Positions 12,926 to 28,942 of a stretch of 64,000 bases of DNA are shown here, in pieces. The notes under the pieces were generated by a model. That model searched no databases. It saw nothing but the letters and a program-made list of their open reading frames with translations, and was not told the origin of the DNA. Each line of letters starts with the position of its first letter. Position 1 is the stretch's first letter. The DNA is from Chaenocephalus aceratus (lineage: Eukaryota > Chordata > Actinopteri > Perciformes > Channichthyidae), in contig CM043800.1 in NCBI GenBank assembly GCA_023974075.1, positions 39,801,313 to 39,865,312 on the forward strand, given 5' to 3'. A program made the translations under genes and the position numbers.

Positions 12926-13649
12926 TGACGACCAGACTCGTCTTCTTGTTTTTGGCAAAAAAAAACAGAGCAAGAATCTTTCCTAAAATGTGAAAGTGTG
13001 TTGGAGAAATGGAACAGTAGAACAGCATTAATGCTTTAACCCCTTAGGACACAAATTGCATTAATAATAATATATTTTATTTCTATAGCGCTTTTCTTGA
13101 ACCCAAAGACGCTTTACATTTGGGAGGGAGGGTGGACAAACAAAACAAAAACAAAAACAAAGCCAAAAAGAAACGAAAAGGTCATTGAGTCATATTTGGG
13201 AAAAAGTAACCAAAGGCACGCATAGTATCACAAACGCATATGTTCCTAAGTTATCTATACAGTTTAAAAAATAAGTAATAGATAAATAAAAATATTAAAA
13301 CAAATAGAAACTATATGTGCATTATTCTGTCTTCCGGAGCCATCAGCCCAAAAATAAAGAGAGTGACAGACAGCGTCTCCCGGGTCGCACGTCTCTGCAC
13401 CCGTCACTCAACTGTCTGCCGGGAAACTGCTTTAAAGATTGTTTACCGGCAGTAGATACCTCATATTATTTTGATATTAACATCTGATAAAACTTTTGAT
13501 TAAGATGTTAAAGAATATTTGTAACATGTTTTCTAAGGACCAGAATGAAAGCAAAATAAATGGGATCAAAGTAAATAATAGCAATGAAGTCGTACATGAT
13601 GCGAGGCAATTTATGCAAAAAAACAAACCTTAAAATGTAATATCTTTTA
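12926..13649. other. Intergenic with a LINE-like tail
   Basis: Around 13,060-13,125 there is a TATTTTATTTCTATAGCGC phrase followed by AAGACGCTTTACA, a typical 3' tail of a fish non-LTR element. An (ACAAA)n stretch follows. Nothing else is recognised. Confidence 0.4.
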
Positions 13650-14430
13650 CATTATTTCATTTCATTACATTACATTACATTGCATTTAGCTGGCACTTTT
13701 ATCCAAAGCGACTTACAATAAGTGCATTCGACCAGGAAGACACAACCTTGAAGAAAACAGAATCATAAAGTACATCAGGTTTCATAGAGCCAAGCATTTC
13801 AAGTGCTACTCAACTGGCTTTAGATAAGCCAGTCCTTTGTTAGTATATAAGTGCTCTGTTAGCAGTTCTTTGTTAGTAATTCTATCGCTCGAAGTGGAGT
13901 CGAAAGAGATGAGTTTTCAGTCTGCGCCCCTTAGGTGTGTAAGCTTTCTGCCGTCTTGATGTCGATGGGGAGCTCATTCCACCATTTTGGAGCCAGGATA
14001 ACAAACCCACGTGTTTTTGCTGATGGGAACTTGGGTCCCCCTCGCAGCGAGGGTGCAGCGAGTCGTTTGGCTGATGCAGAGCGGAGTGCACGTGCTGGGG
14101 TGTACGGTTTAACCATGTCTTGGATGTAGGAAGGGCCAGATCCATTCACAGCATGGTATGCAAGTACCAGTGTCTTGAAGTGGATTCTAGCAGTTACCGG
14201 AAGCCAGTGGAGGGAGCGGAGGAGCGGCGTGGTGTGGGAACATTTAGGAAGGTTGAAGACCAGACGAGCAGCTGCATTCTGGATGAGCTGCAGAGGTCGG
14301 ATGGCACATGCAGGTAGACCAGCCAGGAGGGAGTTGCAGTAGTCTAGGCGTGAGGTGACGAGAGCCTGGACCAGAACCTGCGTGGCTTTCTGGGTCAGCT
14401 GGGGACGCATCCTCCTGATGTTGTAAAGCG
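13650..14430 (-). pseudogene. 5'-truncated LINE (L2/Rex1-like) reverse transcriptase C-terminus
   Basis: On the minus strand a 159-codon frame (14,410-13,931) carries the signature of the region downstream of reverse transcriptase in L2/Rex1-type LINEs. SRLDYCNSLLAGLP is followed by a QNAAARLV block, LHWLPV, and a KWWNELP motif. The frame breaks near KTAES. The remaining C-terminal block, with RRLKTHLFRLHF, is in another minus frame (near 13,890), so a frameshift separates them. The 3' side (lower coordinates) ends in the typical SINE/LINE tail with CAAAGCGACTTACA and an (ATTAC)n run at about 13,655-13,683. It is an inactive, 5'-truncated copy. The exact clade is not settled. Confidence 0.85.
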
Positions 14431-14571
14431 TGTATTTTCTTTGTGAATGATGACAAATGGTTAGTCAACTTATCATAAGTCAACATTTTGTCATTCAACT
14501 TATCTCTTTGCAACCTTAATTCATGTCTAATGAAAATGACATATGCCTAAAGTCGTAGTGTTATTGGACTC

Positions 14572-14992
14572 GGTGGGAAGTATAAGTACATTTACTCAAA
14601 CTGTACTTGTGCACACATTTGAGGTACTTGTACTTTACCCAAGTATTGTCATTTTATACTTTATACTTCCACTCTAATACATGTTGTACTTTTACTACAT
14701 TTATTTCACAGGTGTCTTTATTCATTCAGATTTTGATTAAACCATGTAAAATAACTTAAACCGTGAGTTGGTTAACAAATAATTAATATCCAGCAATTTT
14801 GCTAAGCTTCTTAAAAGGGAAGATTTGCTGCATTGATTTGATTCTCCTAAAACTCTAAACATGTTTTCCGAATCGTACATGAACTCTTATTTAAGTACCT
14901 TTTCGATGCAGTACTTTTAACTAAAATTGAGCTTTTCAAAGTGTGGTATTAGTACTTTTACTCAAGTAAAGAATCTGAATACTTCCCTTGAA
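14572..14992. mobile_element. hAT-like MITE of the TACTCAAGTA family
   Basis: The ends are inverted: GGTGGGAAGTAT on the left and ATACTTCCC on the right. Multiple copies of ACTTTTACT, TACTCAAGTA and GTACTTGTACTTTAC lie inside. The same family appears at 43,399-43,840 and 57,809-58,250, where an 8-bp target duplication is visible, which supports hAT. There is no transposase. Confidence 0.7.
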
Positions 14993-18832
<3,840 letters not shown>

Positions 18833-19368
18833 TCCTAGTTTCCACTGGGTCCGTCTGCGGCGTGTTACGGCTGTGGCGCGGTTTTGGTCCGGCCTCCTCC
18901 GGCATCATATCCTACCGGGCGCGTTTCACGAGTGTTTCAGAAGCATTACGGAAGCGGAGCGTCGTGCATTTACACACAGTGCCTGTAAACCGAAGGAGAA
19001 CGCTGGTGTTGTCCTTGTAAAAAAGATGCGTTGTGTCATATAAAATCAAGTGTTTTTCCACTTCCAATATAAAAACTTCGTCGTCCATTGTGCGTGTCGT
19101 TGTGGAGACGATGTAGTGATGTGAAGGGGGGTCTGCACATTAGTTTATTTGGGGGGAGGGCCGGATGCTGTCACCGTTCCACTTCCTGCCCGACATTACC
19201 TTACGGCTGCGTCGCGTCGAAAAATAGACTTCAATCCTATTTCGAGCGGAGCCCAGCGTAACGCGGCGCGTCTGGTGGAATAGCACCCATTGACTAGAGT
19301 GGCCGCGATACTTGCGGATGCCGCGGCGCAGCCGCAACGCGCCGCAGATGGACCCGGTGGAAACTAGG
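18833..19368. mobile_element. GC-rich inverted-repeat element, about 536 bp
   Basis: The left end reads CCTAGTTTCCACTGGGTCC, then TCTGCGGCG. The right end is its reverse complement with a few changes (CGCCGCAGATGGACCC, then GGTGGAAACTAGG). Just outside the left end GGAAACTAGGAG and CTCCTAGTTTCC form a second small palindrome. The inside is CpG-rich, unlike its neighbours. No transposase and no clear target duplication are seen. Confidence 0.7.
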
Positions 19369-19995
19369 GGTTAGTTCGTTTACAAGGAAGACATAGAGAA
19401 GTCCCGCCCCTTAGCCTATCAAGCACAATGTGTTGGAGAGCAAGCAAATAATGGCGCGTAGTGATGTCATTATGTTGCTGAAACGAACAATGGAGGCGTT
19501 TCAGGTGTGGAAGGGAAACTCTCTCTGGAGGGAACTTTGGGATTTGAGCCTTTGCAGACCATTTACATGCACAATGTGAAGAAGAAGCCTTCATCACAGT
19601 TGGCATAGGGGCATGGTAAAAGACACACTGAGGGAAACACATTAATAGCTTAGCTGGAGATTGATAAAATAAAACCCAAGTCATTGTTTGTTCAAGACAG
19701 ATTTATTTGAAGTCATATGCAAGTAACCTGCTTACCCTCTCGTTCAAGGTTGTGAAGGCCAAACAGAGCAACAGAAAGCTGCAGCCTTAAGTAGAGGCTC
19801 AATCAGTGGGAACACCTGTGCTCAATTGGAGCATACTATGTAGTGCATGGGCTCGGGTGGCCATTTTATTGCAAGTTTAAAAATGTTATTGTTTAAGGCT
19901 TCTGTGGTCAGAAAGATAGAATATGTTGACCTATTTGATTTGTTGTGTTAGGGTAATTTGCCTTGCATTGTGAATGTGTTTGTAGGTAAGAATGA

Positions 19996-20026
19996 CCCTA
20001 ACCCTAACCCTAACCCTAACCCTAAC
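19996..20026. repeat. Interstitial telomere-like repeat, (CCCTAA)5
   Basis: Five tandem copies of the vertebrate telomere hexamer are followed a few bases later by TTAGGGTT on the opposite sense, giving a small head-to-head arrangement (19,996-20,038). The surrounding sequence is ordinary on both sides, so this is not a chromosome end. Confidence 0.9.
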
Positions 20027-20076
20027 TGGTTAGGGTTATAAATAGTGGATTGTCTTATGGGGAGGGGCTTAACATG

Positions 20077-21017
20077 TAGTGATGGCGAGATGAAGCCTTA
20101 TGAAGCTGTGAAGCTTTCCAGCCAATTGGTTCGCAAAGGCGTTCATCTCATGAGGCTTCATCATGGGCTTCATTTGAACACAAACCCCCCTGTTGGTCAA
20201 AGTGTGTACAACAGGCAGATTGGACATCTCAACAGTGTGCTCTAATCTCATACCAAGTTCCCATTGAGTAAAGCCTTAGAATAACTCTAAACAACGAACA
20301 TTAAATCATAGTTTCATGTTAACAATATTGTATTTATTCCAGTTTAACGATTGTGATTGAAAAGCCTAAGGAGGCTGCTAAACATTGCAAAGAGGGATTT
20401 GTATTCCTTAATAATATTCATAAACGTAACCATGTTGTAGCCGGAGAAAGGCTAAACCATATCAAATAATACATTTATTAACTACATTATCTCATTTAGC
20501 TGTAGCTATTATAAACAACAACAAATACATATTGTTCAGTCGTTGAACCAGGGACCCTGCGGTCATGGGTCAACTGCTTTCCAGCTGAGCCACAGCACAC
20601 ACACTAAAGCTCCCTGAAAACACTGCAACATATTTATTCCTGTATTTATTGATGTTTTTATTGATGTTTTTATTCCTACATTTATTTATGCTTGTATCTA
20701 TTTATACTTATGACATGTTCCGACCTCTATAAGTGAGGGTCTGAGCTCTCTTGATTCCATCGTGTCACCGGGCCCGGGTACAGGAGGGGTAATATGGTTC
20801 TTAGTATACATCCATGGGTATTATGAGCGTTGTAGTTCAACCGATCTGAATCGCTTTGTGAAGCAGTCACGTGGTATCGACAGGCAGCGAGGCTTCGTTT
20901 GTCATCGATGACGTCACTGGCTGAAAACGATACAACCCTCGATACATGCTTCACAAAAAGCTTCGGGGATTACTCGACACACGCTCCGAAGCCTCGGCGC
21001 AATACGTAACATCACTA
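20077..21017. mobile_element. Non-autonomous hAT element, 941 bp, perfect 8-bp TSD
   Basis: The octamer TTAACATG occurs at 20,069-20,076 and again at 21,018-21,025, directly abutting ends that read TAGTGATG on the left and CATCACTA on the right. Perfect 8-bp duplications with TAG/CTA ends are the hAT hallmark. Below the terminal 8 bp both ends carry GAAGC-rich sequence in opposite orientation. It contains a tRNA-like segment and no transposase. Confidence 0.85.
20530..20602 (-). repeat. tRNA-derived SINE head or tRNA relic inside the hAT element
   Basis: Read on the minus strand it gives GTGGCTCAGCTGGAAAGC, which resembles a pol III A box. About 35 bases later comes GGTTCAACGAC, which resembles a B box. 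Spacing fits a tRNA-like promoter, but the acceptor stem is not intact, so I call it a relic and not a tRNA gene. Confidence 0.5.
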
Positions 21018-21025
21018 TTAACATG

Positions 21026-22717
21026 TATAAACCCCTGGCCACAAGTGTTTTGGAAGGTAGTCTGACTGTGGCAGGAGAGCAGAGAGCATTTTTGGATGTT
21101 AATAAAAGCACCTAAGGATCATTTTGTGTGACTCTAGCCAGCTTATTTAATCCCTAGTTTTTTGCTCTACCTTTTCTGTAACACACAACAACCTAAATAA
21201 CACACTACAGGAGAGGGCCTCTTTAAGTATCTTGCCCGAGGATTCTTCGACTGCAGGGGCTAGAGACTAAACGGACACCCTCTGATTGGTAGACGCGTAT
21301 TTACCCTTAAGCCACAGTCGGAAATGTATGCTATACCTAGAACCTGCTGAAGAATAATAAGAGAAATGGAGGCATGTATGCAGGTTCCACACAAAGACAC
21401 AAACACACGGTTTGTCTGATTGAAGTTTTTCACAGTATGTTGGCTGCGAGTTTGGTTCAATCTGCCTTTGCTTGCCCTCAGGAAGCAGACAGAGAACACA
21501 TCGGCACAATAACGTTTATTGGGGAGATCAAGTTGCCGTCCTTCCATGACACCATAAATATTGGAACTTTTGTTTTTCGTCTGGGAGGATAAATCAGCGA
21601 TGGTGGTGAAAAACATGTTGGAAGATGTGGTTTTCTGTGTATGTTGCAGAATTCACGACACAAGGGCATACACAAAACCTCCAACAGACTCTTTTTTGTT
21701 GCCAATTCAAAGAGTTGACATCAAGATTTTCCATTTTGCAGCCAGTGTTCTGAAAAATCTAAAATGTAAAAATGTACGAGAGAAGTCGGCAAGAAGAGAA
21801 GGGCAAATAGCTGGAAAAGTTAATTATCTGAGATTAACTCTTTCCTCGTTACAATCACACTTAACGTTGCTCTTCACTACCAGCTCGACTGCCATTGATT
21901 GTTCCTGTTTTCATTGTAATCAGAGGATAAAGACGTCTCTTGACGCAATCAAAGGTCCTTCTCTTTCTCAGAGAAGGACCTTTGATTGGAGGAATCAAGA
22001 ACTCTTATTTCGGTGACGTTGCTCAAGGACAGAGACCCGGCCCTTCATTTAATGTCTGACAAAACTAGAGACATAAAAAGGGCAAAAATAGAGACACCGT
22101 GTAAAGGGCTTGCTCCTTAATGAGATATTAGCAATCCTCTCTCGGTTTAAAAATATACACAGGAGATGAACATTGGCTTCCTAAAAGCCTCTTCCAGTAA
22201 TCGTGGAGAGCCACTTTAATGATGATTGGGAAAGGCTCTAGATTTGCATTTCTTAAATAAATGGAAATGATTGAAAACGAACACTTTAGCCGCTTTCACA
22301 CCAAGTACATTTAAACATTTTACTTATAAAGAATGAAAATGTTTTTCTGAGCCATTATGTTTTGGGCAAAAACTAGTCTTTAGGGTTGATCAACGTGAAT
22401 GTAAAGTGTTCGGGGTGAACAGCAGTGGGTTTTGTTGTGGTTCAATATGAGTTTTCTGTTCCTTTTGTCCCCCTGCAATACCAGGAGCATGTAATGGGGC
22501 GAAGCCTGCGAGCGAGTTCAGGCAGTCAACTCGAGCACTTATGCTGCATTCATACATAATGCCGCTTGCCACTCTACAAACAACCAAACAGAGTCTCCTT
22601 AATATGCCGCTCTATTGAACCTGCCAGATCTCTCTATGCTTTGCTTGCTGCTGCTATTGCTGCAGCAACTTCCACGTCGCTGCTGCTTGCTGCCCCACCA
22701 CCACCCCGGCTTCCACC
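21026..22717. other. Intergenic with a perfect 18-bp-arm hairpin
   Basis: At 21,946-21,988 an 18-nt arm beginning CAATCAAAGGTCC is followed by a 7-nt loop and its exact reverse complement. No coding gene is supported. The 151-codon frame from 21,561 has no domain and runs straight through this hairpin. Confidence 0.6.
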
Positions 22718-23328
22718 CCAACACACTCTCACTCCATAATCGTCCAGGAGCGACATTTGGTCAGGGTCCCGTGGCGTGCAGTGCTAGGCTCCTTCAGCTT
22801 CATAAGGGGACGCAAATAGCTTTCAACTGATTGCAATGTATTCCCATCTGCGATGTATCTAAACAATAGCTGGGGATTCTGGGTAGTGTAGTCTTCTGCC
22901 ATCCTTTACTCCGAAAAAATATTTGTTTCTCCGAATCGAAGGGGAAAAATACAAAAGCATTGCACACAATTTAAACCAATCAATGTTGTGTAATTAACAA
23001 GGATAATCTGGTGTTTTTTAGTCGATGAGTAGTGCAGATATCACTGTAAAATCAATCGACAGTAAGGGGAATACTTACTTCCGGGTGTACAATTCTCCGT
23101 TATCCAATGAAAATGGACGCTCACATTGCCTTTAAGGGCAGCCGGCACAAACGAATGCCGTGCTTCCATGAGCGTCAAATCCCGCCACAGATGGGAATAC
23201 ATTGCAATCAGTTGAAAGCTATTTGCGTCCCTTTATGAAGCTGAAGGAGCCTAGGAGCGTCACAACTGCACGCCACGGGACCCTGACCAAACGTCGCAGC
23301 TGGACGATTATGGAGTGAGAGTGTGTTG
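22718..23328. mobile_element. Foldback element with arms of about 130 bp
   Basis: The left arm (22,720-22,850) and right arm (23,188-23,328) are inverted copies of each other. They share ACACACTCTCACTCCATAAT, GGGTCCCGTGGCG, AGGCTCCTTCAGCTTCATAA and CAACTGATTGCAATGTATTC in mirror order. The right arm carries about 6 extra bases. The roughly 340-bp centre, including CAATAGCTGGGGATT and ATACTTACTTCCGGGTG, recurs in the partial copy at 29,900-30,372. There is no open reading frame of note. Confidence 0.85.
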
Positions 23329-25445
23329 TCCACCCAGCTTCCACCTGTAGGCTCGGGGGGTTAGTTCTGTAATCATCACTCATCGTGCGATGTATATCTG
23401 TGGAGTGACGAGGCCCGAGCCTAGACGCCAAACTCAACTGTATGCTGCTTCTAATAAACATGTTAAAGAAACACGTGAGTTGTCTGACTGAACTAATCAA
23501 CGCTGAACAATAATGGAAAAGTCCACCTTGTGTTTATTAATTTATGAAAAGGACTATACTGGCAATAGTCTCCTACATTGTCTATCTTTATCTTCAGTTG
23601 GTCAGCAACAGCAGCGATGTGTGTAAATAACCCCTAACCCCGTATCGAAGTAGCATGCAGTACTGCTTCATGCGCAATTTGTGTTGGGTATCTTTACATG
23701 TGAAAGGGAGCTAGTCACAATGAGTGGTAAATACATGCAGTGGAGTAAAGATTGTGTCACTCCAAATGTAGTGGAATAGAAGTCGCATAAAATGGAAATA
23801 CTCAAGTAAAGTACAAGCATGACTGAATAGTACTGAGTGTATTTCCTTTTTACATGTAACCTCTGGATTTACTCACTAGAATAGAAACCCAAAAGCCTTA
23901 TTTGAAGGTGGACCAGAGCCCGATCACACGTCTGACCTGTACTGTCCGCTCGTTCGACACCTCACCAAACATATCAACATGTTTGCCAACTCTACGCATT
24001 AAACCCCTCTTTACTCTCTACGCAGACGCTTTGGATACAAACACAGTTTCAAGTTTCACTTTCTTTTGATCTGTTAGAACTTGTCCTGGTTTTCCATTAC
24101 AGGCCTGTCATTATGTCCAGTCAGTTTGTATTTACTCTCAGCATTACAAAGCTCTTCAGCTTCTCTGCTGTCAGGCTACTCGACAAACAGAGACCAACTC
24201 TGTTTACTGTTTCTGTATCAGTGTGCCATTCATCTTCTTTTGTTCTGATATTGTGCAATGCCCACCCACACACACTCTCAATCACGACCAGAATGAAGTT
24301 GGATTAATCCTCCTCTTTATTGCCGGTCCCCAGTCTTGTAAAAAAAACACCTCTAAAATTACACGTACATTTACATACCTCCAGTCGAGATTTACTTCTT
24401 TAATTTAGATGTAGTGTACGAGTACAGTGTAGTGCTCGCATAGCAATTGCTTAGAGTGTGGTACCACTGTGGTGCATTGATTTATTTTCTACATTTCATA
24501 CATTTTCATTTAGCTCAGCTGTCGGAGCACTAGTTTCTAGTGGAGCTGCTTAACATATGGGGCCCTACTGTTTTTGTAATTGTATTAGTTAAATCAGGGA
24601 ACAGATTAACTCCTGGGGTGCCAGGTGAACGCAATTAAAGTTCAACTAATGACCTGATAGGACAGAAAACCGCATGAAATCAGAATGGAGAGCAAAGGCA
24701 CCAGAGGTTATTGCATAGATATTACTTTGCCTGTGTGAATGTGTGAAAAGCGGCATCTTTTGGAAAGGCATTCCAGCAAAGTCCGATCATAACAACACTT
24801 GTAAATTATGCTAAATCACAACTTTTCTGAGCTCCGGTTTATTAAAGAGGTGTTACTAAAAGCACTGTAACATTAGGACATAGACGACCCTGATGATGGC
24901 CACAAGCGGAAATCGCATTCTCCGACAATGAAGAATCCGCCACCAGCTCTCGAACAACGGAAGACTGTGAAAGCGGATACAAAAATGGTGTATTAAGTCG
25001 CCCACGTGTTCACATCTTTTCCGTGTGTGTGAAATGGTACAATACAACAAAATGCCACTCAAAAATACATTGCTCCATAGCGTGACTAGTGATCACTAAC
25101 TCTACAGGGCACCTTAAGGGCTGCTTTAGGAACATGTCCTACATGTTCAGCTACATTATAACCTGTTTTGTCACTTAGTGGCTCTGTTTTTTATTTGTTA
25201 TCTTGATTCATGATTCAGGAAGGAAGATGGGGTTGTCTTAAAACTTTGAAAGTAAAACATGTTATCTTCTGAAAAGAGATGGGGCAAACCAGAAGTGTCA
25301 GCACCGATTGGCCTAATCTTTTGTCTGATGTAACTTCTGATGTAGTACTGCAGTATAAAGTACATTGTGTGCAAGGATTATAAGTACCTGTTATTCGTTA
25401 TAATGATGGAAATCCAATTTGTATTACATTCATTCTTTATCTCAC
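23329..25445. other. Intergenic; fragment of the TACTCAAGTA family
   Basis: Around 23,700-23,850 phrases such as GGAAATACTCAAGTAAAGTA mark a degraded relative of the 14,572 element. No gene or RNA is recognised in the remainder. Confidence 0.4.
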
Positions 25446-26115
25446 AGTTACGGAGCGTCCACACTACAGCTTCAAAAAAAGCTTCAAAAAAAGCTTGGAG
25501 CTGGGCGTGTCTGGAGCTAGGGGATTTTATTCAAGCAACACGACCAACAACCAATCACATGAATCTCCCGCCCCCGATATACAAAGCAAAAAACCCCGGG
25601 GATTTTATGCGAGCAATATATCTATAAACTCCCCAAACAGGCGAAAACCTACCAGTTTCCCCCACTGTCTCTGCCACCTCCCTCCATGCCTGGTTCCTCC
25701 GGTTTGTATCCCGGTAGGTGAAGAGGGTCTGGTCATACAAAACCGGGTGATTGCTACGGCGATAGTTAGTTTCTCCTCCAACTTTTTTTGAAATATAGAA
25801 ATGAACGGCGGGATATCTCTCCCAGCTTAGACGCGGTTTGATTGGCTACGGCTTCAGCTGTCAGATTTTCAGAAACGGGATTTGATTGGCTGGCGCTGGC
25901 TACTCCGGCGTCTCCGGCGTCAGAAGTTGAACATTGTTCAACTTCTGACGCCGGAGACGGCGGAGACGGACCGCTCTGCTACCCACAATTCAGTTCGGCG
26001 AAAAAGCGAGGCAACGTGACGTCACCCCATTGAAAGTGAATGGGCAGATTGGAGTTTTCGACGCTGTCGACGCTGTCGACGCTGTCGACGCTGTAGTGTG
26101 GATGGGCCGTTACAC
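25446..26115. mobile_element. Inverted-repeat element, about 670 bp, with internal palindrome and 9-mer repeat
   Basis: The left end has GTCCACACTACAGC and the right end GCTGTAGTGTGGATGGGCC, about 27 bp of inverted similarity. Inside are a tandem GCTTCAAAAAAA pair near the left end, and a near-perfect palindrome at 25,910-25,958 with 24-bp arms and a single-base centre. Four copies of CGACGCTGT sit directly at the right terminus (about 26,058-26,093). No transposase or unambiguous target duplication is seen. Confidence 0.7.
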
Positions 26116-27689
26116 TGATGATGAAGGATTGAACACTAGAACCCCTGTGCAGACTGGCAGTGCAAAACAAATACTTTAATGTGGGTGCTTATAAAAAAGA
26201 AAAACAGGAAGAATTCAAATCTGGTTGCTTGAGTTAAACCTGTTCTAGTAGCTCGAGACGATTACCCCCCCCCCCCAATCAGATTTGCACCCACTTTGCC
26301 TATTTTAAAATCCTGTTTGAAGGACCACTTATTCTCCCGTGCTTTTTATCGACTACCTATAAGACATGTCAGTCTGTGCTTTTAAATTGGGGTTTGATAT
26401 TGTTTTTACGTCACGTATGAGAGTTTTCAGTCTGTGGCTTTAAGTAAGGATTTATTGTCCTGTGTCTATATTTGTTTTATGTCCTATTTTTTTTCTTTTT
26501 TTTTCTTTCTGTGTATTTATTGATGTACAGCACTTTGGTAAACTCTGTTGTTTTTAAATGTGCTATAGAAATGAAGTTGGATTGGATAGTAGACTGGTCT
26601 GTTCAAAACAAAGCCATTAAATCATTTAGAACTAGAACAGCAAAAATGTTCCCGTTTCCTGGGTTGAGGAGTCTTTCCTCCGGGTTTAAGTTATAATGTA
26701 CAGTAGGTACATTATAACTTAAACAACATGCAATGATGTCTTGTATTATTCTTGCTAAAAAGAACAGCTCACAATGTTTTTACGAAAGTACATAATACAA
26801 ATTCGTATTGCATTATACACAAGGTCTTTGAGCAGTGGCGTGAGGGCCTAAGATATTCTAAAAAATTATATTTGAAAACATACAAAGAAAAGTATTTTTT
26901 AAATATTTTTGTTGTTATATGTTTCAATAGTTTTACCAAAATAACTTGATTTAATTGTATTTAAAATAACATTTCCAAAGAAAATCATGCTTCCTTTTTG
27001 TAAGGTCACTTAGCTCAGAAAATAAAGTATTATATTGTGATCCAACATCTCCCAGGCTGTTGGGCTTTAAGACAACAAATACCTTGAAAATGAAGATGTA
27101 TTAATCCTAGAAAACAAAATAAGAGAATGAGACGAAGAGAAGATGTCAGGAAGGAGATTGGAGATGTTCAGTAGATAAGAGCAGGTGGATATATTATGTA
27201 TATATGGATATATTATGTATATATGGATGTTCATATTGAGGTAAATACATCTGCCTCGTGGCTCTGATAAATCCAACCTGTGCTCTGTTTACCCCTCATC
27301 TCAAAGATGGAGTATCCCCCGTACAAAATTGACAAATTGCCTGACCTTAGTACATCCAGCGAAACACATAATCTAGTTTTGTTAACATGCCCCCCATTAT
27401 TTGTGAAGTCCTCGCTGAAATGCAGATGCAACAAGGAGAGAGACCTTCGATACGGTTTGATGAATACACATGTTTCTCAGGCAGAATGCATTACATTTGC
27501 AGCTGAAAACAGGCCGTAGAAAATGTGTTTTGAGTCAAACTGTAGGTCTGAATGAAGCTCAGTGTTCAATCTCATTACACTATGTCAAGGGAGCTGACAC
27601 CATCCAGTGTAATAACTCATGTTGGATTAACTTTGAAATGTTGTAAAATAATTTAACATAATAACATGTATGCTGTCCACTCCATGTAG
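26116..27689. other. Intergenic with LINE tail and 18-bp-arm hairpin
   Basis: At about 26,440-26,590 a phrase with CAGCACTTTGGTAAA, then GTGCTATAGAAATGAAGTTGG, resembles a fish LINE 3' end. At 26,684-26,724 an 18-nt arm starting GTTTAAGTTATAATG, a 5-nt loop and the exact reverse complement form a hairpin. No gene is supported. Confidence 0.5.
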
Positions 27690-28345
27690 GGAATGAGTCC
27701 TTACCCCAAGTGAAGGAGTTCAAGTATCTCGGGGTCTTGTTCTCGAGTGAGGGAACAATGGAGCGTGAGATGGGCCGGAGAATCGGAGCAGCGGGAGCGG
27801 TACTGCAGTCGCTTTACCGCACCGTTGTGACGAAAAGGGAGCTGAGCCAGAAGGCAAAGCTCTCTGTCCACCGGGCCATTTTCGTTCCTACCCTCACCTA
27901 TGGTCATGAAGGATGGGTCATGACCGAAAGAACGAGATCGCGGATACAAGCGGCCGAGATGGGTTTTCTCCGCAGGGTGGCTGGTGTCTCCCTTAGGGAT
28001 AAGGTGAGAAGTTCGGTCATCCGGGAGGGACTCGGAGTTGAACCGCTCCTCCTTCGCGTCGAAAGGAGCCAGTTGAGGTGGTTCGGGCACCTAGTTAGGA
28101 TGCCACCTGGGCGCCTCCCTAGGGAGGTGTTCCAGGCACGTCCAGCTGGGAAGAGACCAAGGGGTAGACCTAGGACCAGGTGGAGGGATTATATATCTTC
28201 GCTGGCCTGGGAGCGCCTTGGGATCCCCCAGTCAGAGCTGGTTGATGTCGCCAGGGAAAAGAAAGTGTGGGGCTCTCTGCTGGAACTGCTACCCCCCGCG
28301 ACCCGACCACGGATAAGCGGGAGAAGATGGATGGATGGATGGATG
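27690..28345 (+). pseudogene. 5'-truncated LINE (RTE/Rex3-like) reverse transcriptase C-terminus
   Basis: The frame encodes the region after the reverse transcriptase core of a fish non-LTR retrotransposon. In order it shows FKYLGVLFSSEG, a YGHEGWVMTERTRSRIQAAE block, LRRVAGVSLRDKVRSS, the LRWFGHLVRMPPGRLP block, then GRPRTRWRDY and LLPPATRP. The copy begins in mid-protein, so it lacks endonuclease and catalytic RT. It ends in (ATGG)n at about 28,328-28,347, the tail type reported for Rex3/RTE elements; the family name is from memory and tentative. Its frame is still open over about 210 codons, so it is a fairly young fragment, but it cannot transpose alone. Confidence 0.85.
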
Positions 28346-28942
28346 GAACATGTATGCACTCAGGTATTTCTCTCAAAGAAACAAGTTACACTAATGGTAG
28401 AAAATCTAAATTACCTCTCAGTTCTGACGCTTCAGACTCATCATCCACACACTTATTGACATATGGATTAATAATTTATCAGCATCAGTTTCTGTGTTGT
28501 TGTAATGTATGTAGTGATGGATTTTTCCAATAACACGCTGATGATGAATGGCAAGGTCAAGATTGAAGATACATTTTGATGGCCTTCACACTACAGACAT
28601 ATCTAGTGAGGGTAAACCTGATGGAGGAGCTTGATGCTTATGATGGGATGTCAACAATATGTCTCAAAGACAGTGGCGAGCCGTGACTTTTATACCTATA
28701 TCTATCTACAGATACATATTAAGCCTGACAAAGTACTTAACGTGTAATATATTGCTTTCCTGCAATGTTAACTATGTTGAAGCACTTATTTTAACCGATA
28801 TTATACACATTAGTTATACTCTTATGTATGTAGATAGAATAAGAAATGTGCAGAATTTGACAGTTTAATGGTGGAGGTACACACATATTGATAGATGTCT
28901 TGTTGAGGAACCTGTGACCCAAGTTGCATGCATTGCATAACT
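28346..28942. other. Intergenic, nothing firm
   Basis: CAGTGGCGAGCCGTGAC (about 28,671-28,687) looks like a single hAT-type end with no partner located nearby. No other structure is seen. Confidence 0.4.

Noticed and set aside
20530..20602. Functional tRNA gene
   Set aside because: A and B boxes are visible, but acceptor and anticodon stems do not pair properly; it fits a SINE head or relic.
21561..22016. 151-codon frame
   Set aside because: Crosses a perfect hairpin and has no recognisable domain or codon bias.
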